Below, in pieces: positions 1 through 5,787 of a stretch of DNA of 6,705 nt. Every line of letters starts with the position of its first letter. Within the stretch, counting starts at the first letter, position 1. The DNA lies in assembly GCA_027297485.1 (NCBI GenBank), contig JAPUHZ010000157.1, positions 1 through 6,705 on the forward strand, read 5' to 3'. A program made the position numbers and the translations under genes. The notes under the pieces are model-generated. The model ran no database searches. It worked only from the letters and a program-made list of their open reading frames with translations, and was not told the origin of the DNA. This DNA comes from Deltaproteobacteria bacterium. Its GTDB lineage: Bacteria; Desulfobacterota_B; Binatia; UBA9968.

Positions 1-21
1 TAAACTAAGTATTCCTTTCAT
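1..21 (-). CDS. 5' end of a minus-strand gene running off the window
   Basis: Only seven codons are inside the window, reading MKGILSL from an ATG at 21-19. The start is credible because a full Shine-Dalgarno AAGGAGGT (minus strand, 33-26) sits 4 nt upstream of it, and a good sigma70 promoter lies further upstream on the same strand (101-130). It is transcribed divergently from the VOC gene. The visible residues are too few to name a product. Confidence 0.45.
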
Positions 22-100
22 TTTGACCTCCTTGTACTTTATTTTTAAATCCCCGTTTTCGACATTTCACGCCAGTAACCCTACGGAAGACCAGGGATAG

Positions 101-130
101 ATTATAGTTTGCCTTTCAACTCGCCGTCAA
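101..130 (-). promoter_or_regulatory. Sigma70-type promoter for the leftward gene
   Basis: On the minus strand a TTGACG box (130-125) is followed after 18 bp by a perfect TATAAT (106-101). Transcription would start near 94, leaving an untranslated leader of about 70 nt before the AAGGAGGT/ATG at the left edge. I see no recognisable riboswitch fold in that leader. The stretch between this promoter and 272 holds nothing I can identify. Confidence 0.5.
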
Positions 131-272
131 GAGCTGGTAGGGGGTCTTTAATAACGACTTTATCAGTGTCGAGATCCACCGGGCTCACATATCCTCGGCC
201 TCCGAAGAGACTCTAGAGGCCAGCCGAAATTCAGATTTCCATGAGGGCATCACGATACTGTCTTATCAGTCC

Positions 273-301
273 TTGACAGCATCCGGGGTCTCTCCTAGAA
301 T
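273..301 (+). promoter_or_regulatory. Sigma70-type promoter of the VOC gene
   Basis: A perfect -35 box TTGACA (273-278) is followed by a 17-bp spacer and a -10 box TAGAAT (296-301, five of six consensus bases). Transcription would start near 308, giving a leader of about 19 nt that contains the AGGAGG ribosome binding site. The TTG of the -35 box opens the longest reading frame, but it lies inside the promoter and is not the translation start. Confidence 0.65.
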
Positions 302-326
302 TCGCACAGAGCAAGGAGGTGCACCC

Positions 327-764
327 ATGGGTAAGATTCGGCACATCGCGTATCGCGCCGCGGACGTGGAGGCTATGGCGATGTTTTTTGTCAATGCCTT
401 AGGAATGACTATCACCCAGAGGCGGCGAAATCGAGCCATTGACCTTTCAGACGGCACCATCAACATCACCGTGCTGCCATTGAGGTCGGCCGGGCCCAAT
501 GGCGAACCGCCGCACCAGGGAATCGATCACATCGGCTTCGCGGTTGAGAACGAGGCAGTGAGCAGCCACCTCCTTGAGTCGAACGGGGCTAAGAAGATCG
601 CCACTATTGAATTAGGCAGTGCGGCACACTACGAGGTCAAGTATGAGGGACCTGAAGGCATTGTGGTCGATATAGGCCACTGGGTAGGGACGGCACCGAT
701 TGGGGAGGAGAAACCCGTCGGGGATGGTGGCAAGGCCATTCAAGGGTCCGAGACTCCCCGCTGA
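327..764 (+). CDS. VOC family (glyoxalase/bleomycin resistance fold) protein
   Basis: This 145-residue protein has the vicinal-oxygen-chelate layout of two beta-alpha-beta-beta-beta halves. The first half opens with KIRHIAYRAADVEAM and a helix ending at NALGM (residues 3-27). The second opens with GIDHIGFAVEN (65-75) and closes with EGPEGIVVDIGHW (107-119). Candidate metal ligands are H6, H68 and D115; the fourth is not clear. Family members include lyases, isomerases and extradiol-type dioxygenases acting on small cytoplasmic substrates, and the substrate here cannot be read from sequence. The ATG start is chosen because AAGGAGG lies 7 nt upstream and a strong promoter ends just before it; the longer TTG start falls in that promoter. 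The C-terminal tail after residue 120 is polar and probably disordered. The gene appears monocistronic, with aconitase debris directly downstream on the other strand. The fold assignment is firm, the function open. Confidence 0.85.
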   Translation: MGKIRHIAYRAADVEAMAMFFVNALGMTITQRRRNRAIDLSDGTINITVLPLRSAGPNGEPPHQGIDHIGFAVENEAVSSHLLESNGAKKIATIELGSAAHYEVKYEGPEGIVVDIGHWVGTAPIGEEKPVGDGGKAIQGSETPR

Positions 765-771
765 CCAAAAC

Positions 772-930
772 TCACGCTGTCTTTTTCTGCAAAAGTTGCC
801 TAAGAATGTATTCGAGGATTTCGCCGTGATAGTAGTCGCTTAGCACCTCCAACCTGACACCCAGCTGCTGAGCCGGAAGTGAAGAGCCCGCGCTTAGCCT
901 GCGACGTTCCGTGCATTGCTGACTTTCCAT
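772..930 (-). pseudogene. Decayed C-terminal fragment of an aconitase gene
   Basis: On the minus strand an open frame of 52 codons ends at the TGA at 774-772. Its last part reads VRLEVLSDYYHGEILEYILR followed by QLLQKKTA. The intact aconitase in this window ends [20 protein letters not shown] followed by [10 protein letters not shown]. The match (positions 772 to about 858) is clear in protein and still visible in DNA, for example a shared CAAAAGTTGCCT on the plus strand at 790-801 and 1633-1644. Relative to the intact gene the fragment lacks one codon (R before HG) and about two codons before DYY. The part upstream of about 858, including a possible ATG at 930-928 without a ribosome binding site, shows no aconitase similarity. 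It lacks the cluster cysteines and all catalytic domains, so it cannot be an enzyme. It is on the same strand as the intact acnA and is best read as a relic. Confidence 0.75.
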
Positions 931-942
931 GAATGAAACAGG

Positions 943-971
943 TGAAACTTGGGTGTTAGACGTGCTACACT
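943..971 (+). promoter_or_regulatory. Possible promoter giving a leaderless transcript
   Basis: TACACT (966-971) matches the -10 consensus at four of six positions and ends 6 nt before the ATG at 978. A weak -35-like TGAAAC (943-948) lies 17 bp upstream of it. There is no Shine-Dalgarno sequence before the ATG. Transcription from this box would start at or next to the ATG itself. The -35 match is poor, so this is a tentative call. Confidence 0.35.
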
Positions 972-977
972 AGCTGT

Positions 978-1178
978 ATGAACAGGGGGGCTCTCAAAAC
1001 TCGGGTAGGCCGCGTCAGTGACCAGGGCAAAGACACCGATTTAGCAGACACCACGCCGCAGGAGAGATTAGCTATGGTCTGGCCACTGACCTTAAATACC
1101 TGGAGTTTTACAGGAAAGCCTATTGCTGAATCCCGATTACAGAGACATATTGTCCATCTTCAACGAAGGGGGCGTTGA
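978..1178 (+). CDS. Small protein paired with a nucleotidyltransferase-fold protein
   Basis: This 66-residue basic, soluble protein has no signal peptide or membrane segment. Its middle, TPQERLAMVWPLTLNTWSF (26-44), and its end, ESRLQRHIVHLQRRGR (51-66), resemble the short proteins often encoded just ahead of nucleotidyltransferase-fold genes. That family recognition comes from memory, and such pairs are proposed, not proven, toxin-antitoxin modules. The last 56 nt overlap the start of the next gene in another frame, which implies coupled translation. The ATG has no ribosome binding site; a -10-like box directly before it suggests a leaderless message. No function can be assigned. Confidence 0.6.
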   Translation: MNRGALKTRVGRVSDQGKDTDLADTTPQERLAMVWPLTLNTWSFTGKPIAESRLQRHIVHLQRRGR

Positions 1179-1572
1179 CTATTTAGTTGTCGGTGCCTAC
1201 GCTCTGGCAGCTCATGGCGTGCTTAGGGCTACCGGGGACATCGACATATGGATTCGTTGCGAAGCAGGCAATGCCCGCCGCGTCTGGCGCGCCTTAGTGA
1301 AGTTCGGAGCGCCGCTATCGGAACTAAAAGAAACAGACCTCACAAGTCCCGGATTAGTTTTTCAGATCGGCGTGGCCCCATCCAGAATCGACATTCTTAC
1401 GTCCATCGACGGCGTGCAGTTCACCGAGGCTTGGAAAGCCCGGCTAGAGCTGGGAATAGAAGGGATTCGTGTCCACCTTATCGGACGGTCACATTTGATT
1501 GCTAACAAAAAAACCGTCGGACGTCCTCAAGATTTAGTAGATGTCGCCCGGCTTGAAGGTGACAAGCCGTAG
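1123..1572 (+). CDS. Nucleotidyltransferase-fold protein, possible toxin-antitoxin component
   Basis: This 149-residue protein has the core of the minimal nucleotidyltransferase superfamily. A strand-turn-helix VVGAYALAAHG (22-32) is followed by RATGDIDIWI (35-44), whose paired aspartates D39 and D41 are the expected metal-binding residues. The usual GS or GG of the turn is GA here (G24, A25). A later acidic strand, SRIDILTSID (87-96), could supply the third carboxylate at D89. The C-terminal VHLIGRSHLIANKKTVGRPQ segment (116-135) is typical of small proteins of this type. The start is TTG, supported by AGGAA 7 nt upstream and by the overlap with the preceding small gene. It ends 43 nt before the convergent acnA stop. 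Members include MNT-like antitoxins, AbiEii-like toxins and uncharacterised families, and which role applies is not decidable here. Confidence 0.75.
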   Translation: MLNPDYRDILSIFNEGGVDYLVVGAYALAAHGVLRATGDIDIWIRCEAGNARRVWRALVKFGAPLSELKETDLTSPGLVFQIGVAPSRIDILTSIDGVQFTEAWKARLELGIEGIRVHLIGRSHLIANKKTVGRPQDLVDVARLEGDKP

Positions 1573-1615
1573 TGTATTAGTCTACCTGCCTTCGGATGCC
1601 TTGCCTAGTTATCAC

Positions 1616-4318
1616 CTAGCCTCTTTTTTCGTCCAAAAGTTGCCTTAATACGTACTCCAAAATACCGCCGTGTCGATAGTAATCGAGCTCCGCAGGAGTG
1701 TCGATACGACAGGTGACTTTAAATTCCTTGGTCTTTCCGTCATCGCTTTTGGCTTTCACTGTTAGGGTTGTCCCTGCTTTTAGACCATTAGAGATTCCCA
1801 CAACGTCGTAGTTCTCAAATCCGGTGAGACCCAAAGACTGCCAGTTCTCGCCCGCCTTGAACTGCAAGGGAATAATTCCCATGCCGATCAAATTGCTCCG
1901 GTGGATGCGCTCGTAGCTCTCGGCGATGACCGCCTTGATGCCGAGGAGCCGGGACCCTTTGGCTGCCCAGTCTCTTGATGAACCGGTGCCGTATTCCTTA
2001 CCGGCAATGACGATCAGCGGGACTTTCTCTTTCTGGTATTGCATGGCGGCGTCGTAGATGAACATTTGCTTCTTGTCCGGCAGATGGACGGTCCAGCCTC
2101 CTTCGGTGCCGGGTGCGAGCTGGTTCTTGAGCCGCACGTTGGCAAATGTCCCGCGCGTCATAACTTCGTGGTTCCCGCGCCGCGCGCCGTATTGATTGAA
2201 GTCCTTCGGCTGGACTCCGTGCTCTGTCAGGTAGCGGGCCGCCGGGCCGTCTCTCTCGATAAAGCCGACCGGAGAAATGTGGTCGGTTGTGATCGAGTCG
2301 CCGAGAACGGCCAGGACCCGGGCGCCTGCGATGTCCTTGAGCTTCGGCGGCGACTTTGTCATACCCTCAAAGTAAGGCGCCTCCCGAACGTAGGTCGACT
2401 TGGGGTCCCACTTGAAGAGTTCACCCTCGGGCGTCGGCATCTTATTCCAGCGCTCATCGCCTTCAAAGACATTACTGTACTCTTTCTTGAACATCTCAGG
2501 CCTGACCGACTTGGCTATCTGCTCCCGGATCTCTTCCGGCGAAGGCCAGATGTCTTTCAGATAGACGGGATTCCCTTTTTGGTCGTTGCCGAGAGGCTCG
2601 TTGTAAAGATCCAGGTCCATTCGCCCCGCCAGCGCGTAAGTGACGACGAGAGGCGGGGAGGCAAGGTAATTGGCCCTCACCTGAGGGTGAATCCGTCCCT
2701 CGAAGTTCCGGTTGCCGGAAAGGACCGCCACAGCGACCAGATTCCCTTCCTGGAGTGCGGCTGAAATGGGTTCCGGAAGGGGACCGCTGTTGCCGAGGCA
2801 GGTGGTGCAGCCGTAGCCTACGAGATAGAAGCCGAGCTTTTCCAGATGCGGCAGGAGGCCGCTGTCCTTTAGATAATCCGTCACCACTTTGGAGCCCGGG
2901 GCGAGGCTGGTCTTGACCCACGGCTTGGCCTTAAGGCCTTTCTCGACCGCTTTCTTAGCGAGAAGACCGGCGCCGATCATCACTGAGGGGTTGGAGGTGT
3001 TGGTGCAGCTCGTGATGGCTGAGATCACCACCGCGCCGTGTCCGAGGGTGGTGCTGGTGCCATTTAGCTTCACGGAGACCGTTTTGTCGGGCGTACCGCT
3101 TTTGAGCAGGCTCGGGAGAGATTCCTTAAAGGCGCTCTTCGCTTTTGTGAGCGGGACCCGGTCCTGTGGCCTCTTCGGCCCCGCGATGCTCGGCTCGACG
3201 GTGGCGAGATCCAGCTCCAGCGTGTCGGTAAAAACCGGATCGGGAGTTGCGTCGGTGCGGAAGAGCCCCTGCTCTTTGCAGTAGGCCTCCACCAGCTTGA
3301 TGAGCTCCGGCGGCCGGCTGGTGAGCTCGAGATACTTGAGCGTCTCGTCGTCGACGGGGAAATAGCCGATGGTTGCACCGTACTCAGGCGACATGTTCCC
3401 TATGGTGGCCCGATCTGCGATACTCAGACTCGATAGCCCGGCGCCGTAGAACTCGACGAATTTCTCCACTACTCCTTTTTTCCGCAGCATCTGCACGATC
3501 GTGAGGACAAGGTCCGTCGACGTCGCGCCCTCGGGAAGTCGTCCGTGCAGCTTGAAGCCGATGACGTTGGGGATGAGCATAATCAACGGTTGACCGAGCA
3601 GCGCCGCCTCAGCCTCAATGCCGCCCACGCCCCAACCGACGACTCCGAGCCCGTTGATCATCGTAGTGTGGGAGTCCATTCCCACGACCGTGTCCGGATA
3701 GGCCAGCGTTGCACCGTCTTCCTTCTTGCGGCTGACCACCTGGCCCAGGTATTCGAGATTCACCTGGTGGCAGATGCCGGTGTCCGGCGGGACCACTTTG
3801 AGATTGCCGAAGGCCTTTTGCCCCCAGCGGAGAAAGGCGTAACGTTCCACATTGCGCTCGTATTCGATTTGTGAGTTCTGGTGGAACGCCTCCGCGGAGC
3901 CGAAGCGGTCCACCTGGACCGAATGGTCGATGACGAGATCGCACGGCGCGAGAGGGTTAATCTTCTTCGGGTCGCCGCCAAGACGCTTCATCGCCTCGCG
4001 CATGACGGCGAGATCCACAATGGCCGGAACGCCGGTGAGATCCTGGGTTAAGATCCGAGTCGGCATAAAGGCGATCTCTTTGTCCGGCTTGGCTTTGGGG
4101 TTCCAGGTGGCCAATGCCTCGATATCACCCTTATTCACATGGTGCCCGTCTTCGTGTCGTAGCAGGTTCTCCAGCAATATATTGAGAGACACCGGCAGGC
4201 GATTGATATTTTTAATGCCGGCCTTTTCCAACGCACCCAACCGGTAGATCTTGTACGACTGATTGCCGACCTTCAGTGTTCCCGCTGTGCCAAAACTGTC
4301 CAATTTACCTAGTGCCAT
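1616..4318 (-). CDS. acnA: Aconitate hydratase A (aconitase, AcnA/IRP1 type)
   Basis: This enzyme interconverts citrate and isocitrate via cis-aconitate in the cytoplasmic TCA (and, where present, glyoxylate) cycle. At 900 residues it is the usual full length for the AcnA/IRP1 branch. Three cysteines bind the [4Fe-4S] cluster: C438 in [11 protein letters not shown], and C504 and C507 in [14 protein letters not shown]. Other signatures are [10 protein letters not shown] (131-140), [20 protein letters not shown] (214-233), [11 protein letters not shown] (673-683) with the active-site Asp-His pair, and [16 protein letters not shown] (773-788) in the swivelling domain 4. The protein ends in [14 protein letters not shown]. 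The ATG start is supported by GGGAGAG on the minus strand at 4329-4323. No convincing promoter of its own was found in the 4320-4500 gap. It stands alone between convergent and divergent toxin-antitoxin-like genes, with no other TCA genes nearby. No frame damage is visible, so it should be functional. Related fragments lie on both sides. Confidence 0.97.
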   Translation of the reverse strand: MALGKLDSFGTAGTLKVGNQSYKIYRLGALEKAGIKNINRLPVSLNILLENLLRHEDGHHVNKGDIEALATWNPKAKPDKEIAFMPTRILTQDLTGVPAIVDLAVMREAMKRLGGDPKKINPLAPCDLVIDHSVQVDRFGSAEAFHQNSQIEYERNVERYAFLRWGQKAFGNLKVVPPDTGICHQVNLEYLGQVVSRKKEDGATLAYPDTVVGMDSHTTMINGLGVVGWGVGGIEAEAALLGQPLIMLIPNVIGFKLHGRLPEGATSTDLVLTIVQMLRKKGVVEKFVEFYGAGLSSLSIADRATIGNMSPEYGATIGYFPVDDETLKYLELTSRPPELIKLVEAYCKEQGLFRTDATPDPVFTDTLELDLATVEPSIAGPKRPQDRVPLTKAKSAFKESLPSLLKSGTPDKTVSVKLNGTSTTLGHGAVVISAITSCTNTSNPSVMIGAGLLAKKAVEKGLKAKPWVKTSLAPGSKVVTDYLKDSGLLPHLEKLGFYLVGYGCTTCLGNSGPLPEPISAALQEGNLVAVAVLSGNRNFEGRIHPQVRANYLASPPLVVTYALAGRMDLDLYNEPLGNDQKGNPVYLKDIWPSPEEIREQIAKSVRPEMFKKEYSNVFEGDERWNKMPTPEGELFKWDPKSTYVREAPYFEGMTKSPPKLKDIAGARVLAVLGDSITTDHISPVGFIERDGPAARYLTEHGVQPKDFNQYGARRGNHEVMTRGTFANVRLKNQLAPGTEGGWTVHLPDKKQMFIYDAAMQYQKEKVPLIVIAGKEYGTGSSRDWAAKGSRLLGIKAVIAESYERIHRSNLIGMGIIPLQFKAGENWQSLGLTGFENYDVVGISNGLKAGTTLTVKAKSDDGKTKEFKVTCRIDTPAELDYYRHGGILEYVLRQLLDEKRG

Positions 4319-4473
4319 TTAACTCTCCCAATACTTCATGGGTTACCCTATTTTGTAGCCTAGGCCACAGGCATAAGCAACAGGGAGGACTGGTTGTTTC
4401 GGATGGATAAACCTTGACAAGTTCTTTGAACGGGCCGACAATCGCCGGAGTCATTGAAATATTGAAGGCCTAA

Positions 4474-4501
4474 TTTGTGGTTAAGCTGTGTTTCTTATAA
4501 T
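4474..4501 (+). promoter_or_regulatory. Promoter of the DUF4160/DUF2442 pair
   Basis: A perfect -10 box TATAAT (4496-4501) is preceded by a weak -35 region (TTTGTG at 4474-4479, 16-bp spacer). Transcription would start near 4508, only a few bases before the ATG at 4512. The message would therefore be leaderless or nearly so, which fits the absence of a Shine-Dalgarno there. A separate TTGACA at 4414-4419 has no matching -10 box. Confidence 0.5.
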
Positions 4502-4511
4502 ATGAGTGTAG

Positions 4512-4752
4512 ATGCCGACAGTGCTGAGGGTAGGTTCCTACCGATTTTTCTTCTATGCAGGGGACCGCGGCGAACCCCCGCACGTTCGTTCATGTTGAGC
4601 GTGAGGATAAAGTGGCAAAGTTTTGGCTAGATCCAAGCCGCTTGCAAAGGAGCGGGGGATTCTCTAGGCGAGAAATTGATAAGATGCATAAGCTCGTGAG
4701 TAGGCATCAAGGTAAATTATTGGAGGCTTGGAATGAGTATTTCCGCGGTTGA
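4512..4752 (+). pseudogene. DUF4160 gene broken by a 4-bp tandem duplication
   Basis: From the ATG at 4512 the frame reads MPTVLRVGSYRFFFYAGDRG then EPPHV, the standard opening of DUF4160 proteins, but then hits a stop as RSC and TGA (4596-4598). The rest of the family sequence continues one frame over: HVEREDKVAKFWLDPSRLQ, SGGFSRREIDKMHKLV and a C-terminal EAWNEYFRG ending at 4752. The break lies at a GTTCGTTC direct duplication (4584-4591); removing one GTTC restores a continuous protein of about 78 residues with HVHVERE at the joint. DUF4160 proteins are small cytoplasmic proteins usually paired with DUF2442 and proposed as toxin-antitoxin partners. The downstream frame alone could start at an ATG at 4555, but that would replace the conserved N-terminus with unrelated residues and has no ribosome binding site. 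Its 3' end overlaps the DUF2442 start by 20 nt. An assembly error is possible but unlikely because this is not a homopolymer. Confidence 0.85.
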
Positions 4753-5062
4753 GATCGCACTTCCCACTATCGAAAGCTTGACTATCGTAGATAATACCCT
4801 CAGCGTCGAGTTGAGTGACGGACGCACCGTCTTGGTGCCGCTAGCATGGTTTCCAAGACTCTTACATGCCACCAAGGAAGAGCGAAAAAAGTGGAGATTG
4901 ATTGGGAAAGGGCAAGGTATCCACTGGGAGGATATTGACGAGGACGTCAGCGTGGAAAATTTGCTGGCTGGCAGACCATCAGGAGAAAGCCAGTTGTCCT
5001 TCAAGAAATGGCTTGCTAGCCGATCACCGCGGCTAACGAAGCGCCGAAATCGACATCTTTAA
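4733..5062 (+). CDS. DUF2442 domain protein, putative toxin-antitoxin partner
   Basis: This 109-residue protein has the DUF2442 hallmarks. A beta hairpin, DNTLSVELSDGRTVLVPLAW (20-39), leads to FPRLLHATKEERKKWRLIG (40-58). The terminal signature GIHWEDIDEDVSVENLLAG follows at about 62-80. The fold is small and soluble with no signal peptide. Its ATG overlaps the DUF4160 3' end by 20 nt and has GGAGG 6 nt upstream, so translation is probably coupled or independently initiated. The two families commonly occur as adjacent genes and are suspected toxin-antitoxin pairs; that role is family-level inference. The DUF2442 frame is intact while its DUF4160 partner is frameshifted. The basic tail after residue 95 (SRSPRLTKRRNRHL) runs close to the aconitase debris and may be longer than usual. 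Confidence 0.85.
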   Translation: MSISAVEIALPTIESLTIVDNTLSVELSDGRTVLVPLAWFPRLLHATKEERKKWRLIGKGQGIHWEDIDEDVSVENLLAGRPSGESQLSFKKWLASRSPRLTKRRNRHL

Positions 5063-5095
5063 AGCGGTCCGCTAGAGCATAAGCAAGAGGCGTTC

Positions 5096-5131
5096 TTAAA
5101 GCCGGCCTTTTCCAGCCCATCCAACCGGAAC
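5096..5131 (-). pseudogene. Decayed N-terminal fragment of an aconitase gene
   Basis: The minus strand here reads KFRLDGLEKAGFKNA, which aligns with [15 protein letters not shown] at residues 24-38 of the intact aconitase in the window. At the DNA level 5096-5128 matches 4212-4244 at 29 of 33 bases without gaps. Similarity ends abruptly on the right where a REP-like repeat begins (5132), as expected for an insertion or deletion boundary. To the left the frame continues a little, and a frameshifted PLAYAL (about 5090-5073) may echo the RLPVSL segment of aconitase, but this is weak. The fragment has no start, no cluster ligands and no catalytic domain, so it is a relic. It lies on the same strand as acnA. 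Confidence 0.7.
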
Positions 5132-5159
5132 TTAGGGGACGATGCAACTTTACTAATCT
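5132..5159 (+). repeat. REP-like repeat, copy 1 (upstream of RAYT remnant)
   Basis: The copy runs from TTAGGGGACGATG to CAACTTTACTAATCT. Its reverse complement matches copy 2 (5358-5388) at 24 of 28 aligned bases with a single one-base gap. It ends 19 nt before the ATG of the transposase remnant. Terminal GGGGACG and internal CAACTTT are shared among the copies. Inverted copies on the two sides of a RAYT gene are the usual arrangement for REP/RAYT systems. Confidence 0.7.
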
Positions 5160-5178
5160 TTCGATATCGAGTTGATTT

Positions 5179-5352
5179 ATGCCACGGGGACCTCGTTTGT
5201 ATGCGCCGGGTGTCTTACAGCACGTCATGGCACGTGGCATTGAGCGGCGCAAGCTCTTTCTAGATAATCACGACCGGGACAATTTTCTGAGACGAGTGGC
5301 AGAGCGCGGACGGCAGCAGGCAAAATACTGGCAACAGGTGCTGGAGCGGTAG
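5179..5352 (+). pseudogene. Truncated REP-associated tyrosine transposase (RAYT, Y1_Tnp)
   Basis: The 57-codon frame opens with MPRGPRLYAPGVLQHVMARG and continues IERRKLFLDNHDRDNFLRRV (to residue 40), the standard N-terminus of Y1/TnpA-REP transposases. Full proteins are much longer than this 57-residue product and carry an HxH (HUH) motif and a catalytic tyrosine further on; both are absent. After residue 43 the frame runs as GRQQAKYWQQVLER to a stop, which I cannot place in the family. This suggests an internal deletion that joined the start to another segment, possibly the native C-terminus. No Shine-Dalgarno is seen before the ATG. RAYTs mobilise REP sequences by single-strand transposition; this copy cannot be catalytic. 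REP-like repeats lie directly on both sides. Confidence 0.8.
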
Positions 5353-5357
5353 CTATT

Positions 5358-5388
5358 AGATTAGAAAAGTTGCCACGTCCCCCTATCC
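5358..5388 (-). repeat. REP-like repeat, copy 2 (downstream of RAYT remnant)
   Basis: It begins 5 nt after the stop of the transposase remnant. On the plus strand it runs from AGATTAGAAAAGTTGCC to ACGTCCCCCTATCC. It is inverted relative to copy 1 and direct relative to copy 3, which starts 63 bp further on; 27 of 31 bases match copy 3 without gaps. Confidence 0.75.
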
Positions 5389-5420
5389 TTCAGAGTTCCA
5401 AGAATATGAGTTATTCCTCT

Positions 5421-5451
5421 AGATTAGAAAAGCTGCAACGTCCATCTATCC
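5421..5451 (-). repeat. REP-like repeat, copy 3
   Basis: On the plus strand it runs from AGATTAGAAAAGCTGC to AACGTCCATCTATCC, and it is a direct repeat of copy 2. A 32-bp spacer separates copies 2 and 3. With copy 1 upstream of the transposase remnant, this gives a small element with repeats at both ends, about 320 bp from 5132 to 5451. Confidence 0.75.
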
Positions 5452-5528
5452 AGGGGTCTTGCTCAACCCACACAAAATTCTTGACAAATGATTGCCCATT
5501 AGATAAACAGTCTTGCCTAAGAAATAGG

Positions 5529-5740
5529 CTATCCATTGGAGCCGCCCGAGATCTCTGCACGGCCGATCCTGGGAAAGCCTTTCAATTCAAAGGCATAGCG
5601 ACGATCGGGTGGGTCCGGATCGTTGGTACGAAAGTTGCGTAAACCTATCCAAGACGTCCATAGCCCGCTCGAAGTAGGGGGAGGCCAAGGCCTTTGTTGA
5701 CGAGATGGATGGCGATGTGCTGTGGTTTCTCCCGGGGCAT
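5529..5740 (-). pseudogene. Unrecognised minus-strand reading frame with two apparent frameshifts
   Basis: Three minus-strand segments read smoothly when joined. MPREKPQHIAIHLVNK runs from 5740 to 5693. After a one-base shift, ALASPYFERAMDVLDRF runs from 5691 to 5641. After a second one-base shift, RNFRTNDPDPPDRRYAFELK then GFPRIGRAEISGGSNG and a TAG run from 5639 to 5529. The composition looks protein-like across the joints, suggesting a decayed gene or gene end of about 69 codons. I do not recognise the family. The ATG at 5740-5738 has no ribosome binding site, and the original gene may have begun further right. Chance open frames remain a real alternative. Confidence 0.35.
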
Positions 5741-5787
5741 GTAACGTGTGCGGCGTTAGTTTGGTTGGGTTTGTTGGCGATTAACCT

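Noticed and set aside
273..326. Longer VOC reading frame starting at TTG 273
   Set aside because: The TTG is part of a perfect -35 box, and the ATG at 327 has a strong ribosome binding site and matches the family start.
2039..4247. Several open frames of 100-240 codons opposite or out of frame with acnA
   Set aside because: They are shadows of a well-conserved coding sequence, with low-complexity, Arg/Ser/Pro-rich translations and no recognisable family.
4555..4752. The DUF4160 downstream frame as a complete gene from ATG 4555
   Set aside because: The family N-terminus is encoded just upstream in another frame; starting at 4555 yields unrelated first residues and has no ribosome binding site.
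5016..5252. 78-codon minus-strand frame across the aconitase relic and RAYT start
   Set aside because: It crosses REP copy 1 and runs antisense to the RAYT start; only a short part echoes aconitase, and in a different frame from the best match.
5389..5417. Possible extra aconitase 5' piece between REP copies 2 and 3 (minus strand reads GTLK)
   Set aside because: About 11 of 12 bases match acnA at the expected place, but this is too short to separate from chance.
5358..5451. CRISPR-like pair of direct repeats
   Set aside because: There are only two imperfect copies plus an inverted third next to a RAYT remnant; REP sequences explain them better.
5481..5509. TTGACA at 5481 as a promoter
   Set aside because: The -10 candidate at 17 bp (TAAACA) is poor and no gene follows on the plus strand for more than 300 bases.
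5577..5594. Hairpin GCCTTT/AAAGGC as a terminator
   Set aside because: The stem is only 6 bp, there is no T-run after it on either strand, and it lies inside the decayed reading frame.
5370..5642. 90-codon plus-strand frame
   Set aside because: It begins inside REP copy 2, runs through copy 3, has no ribosome binding site and resembles no protein family.
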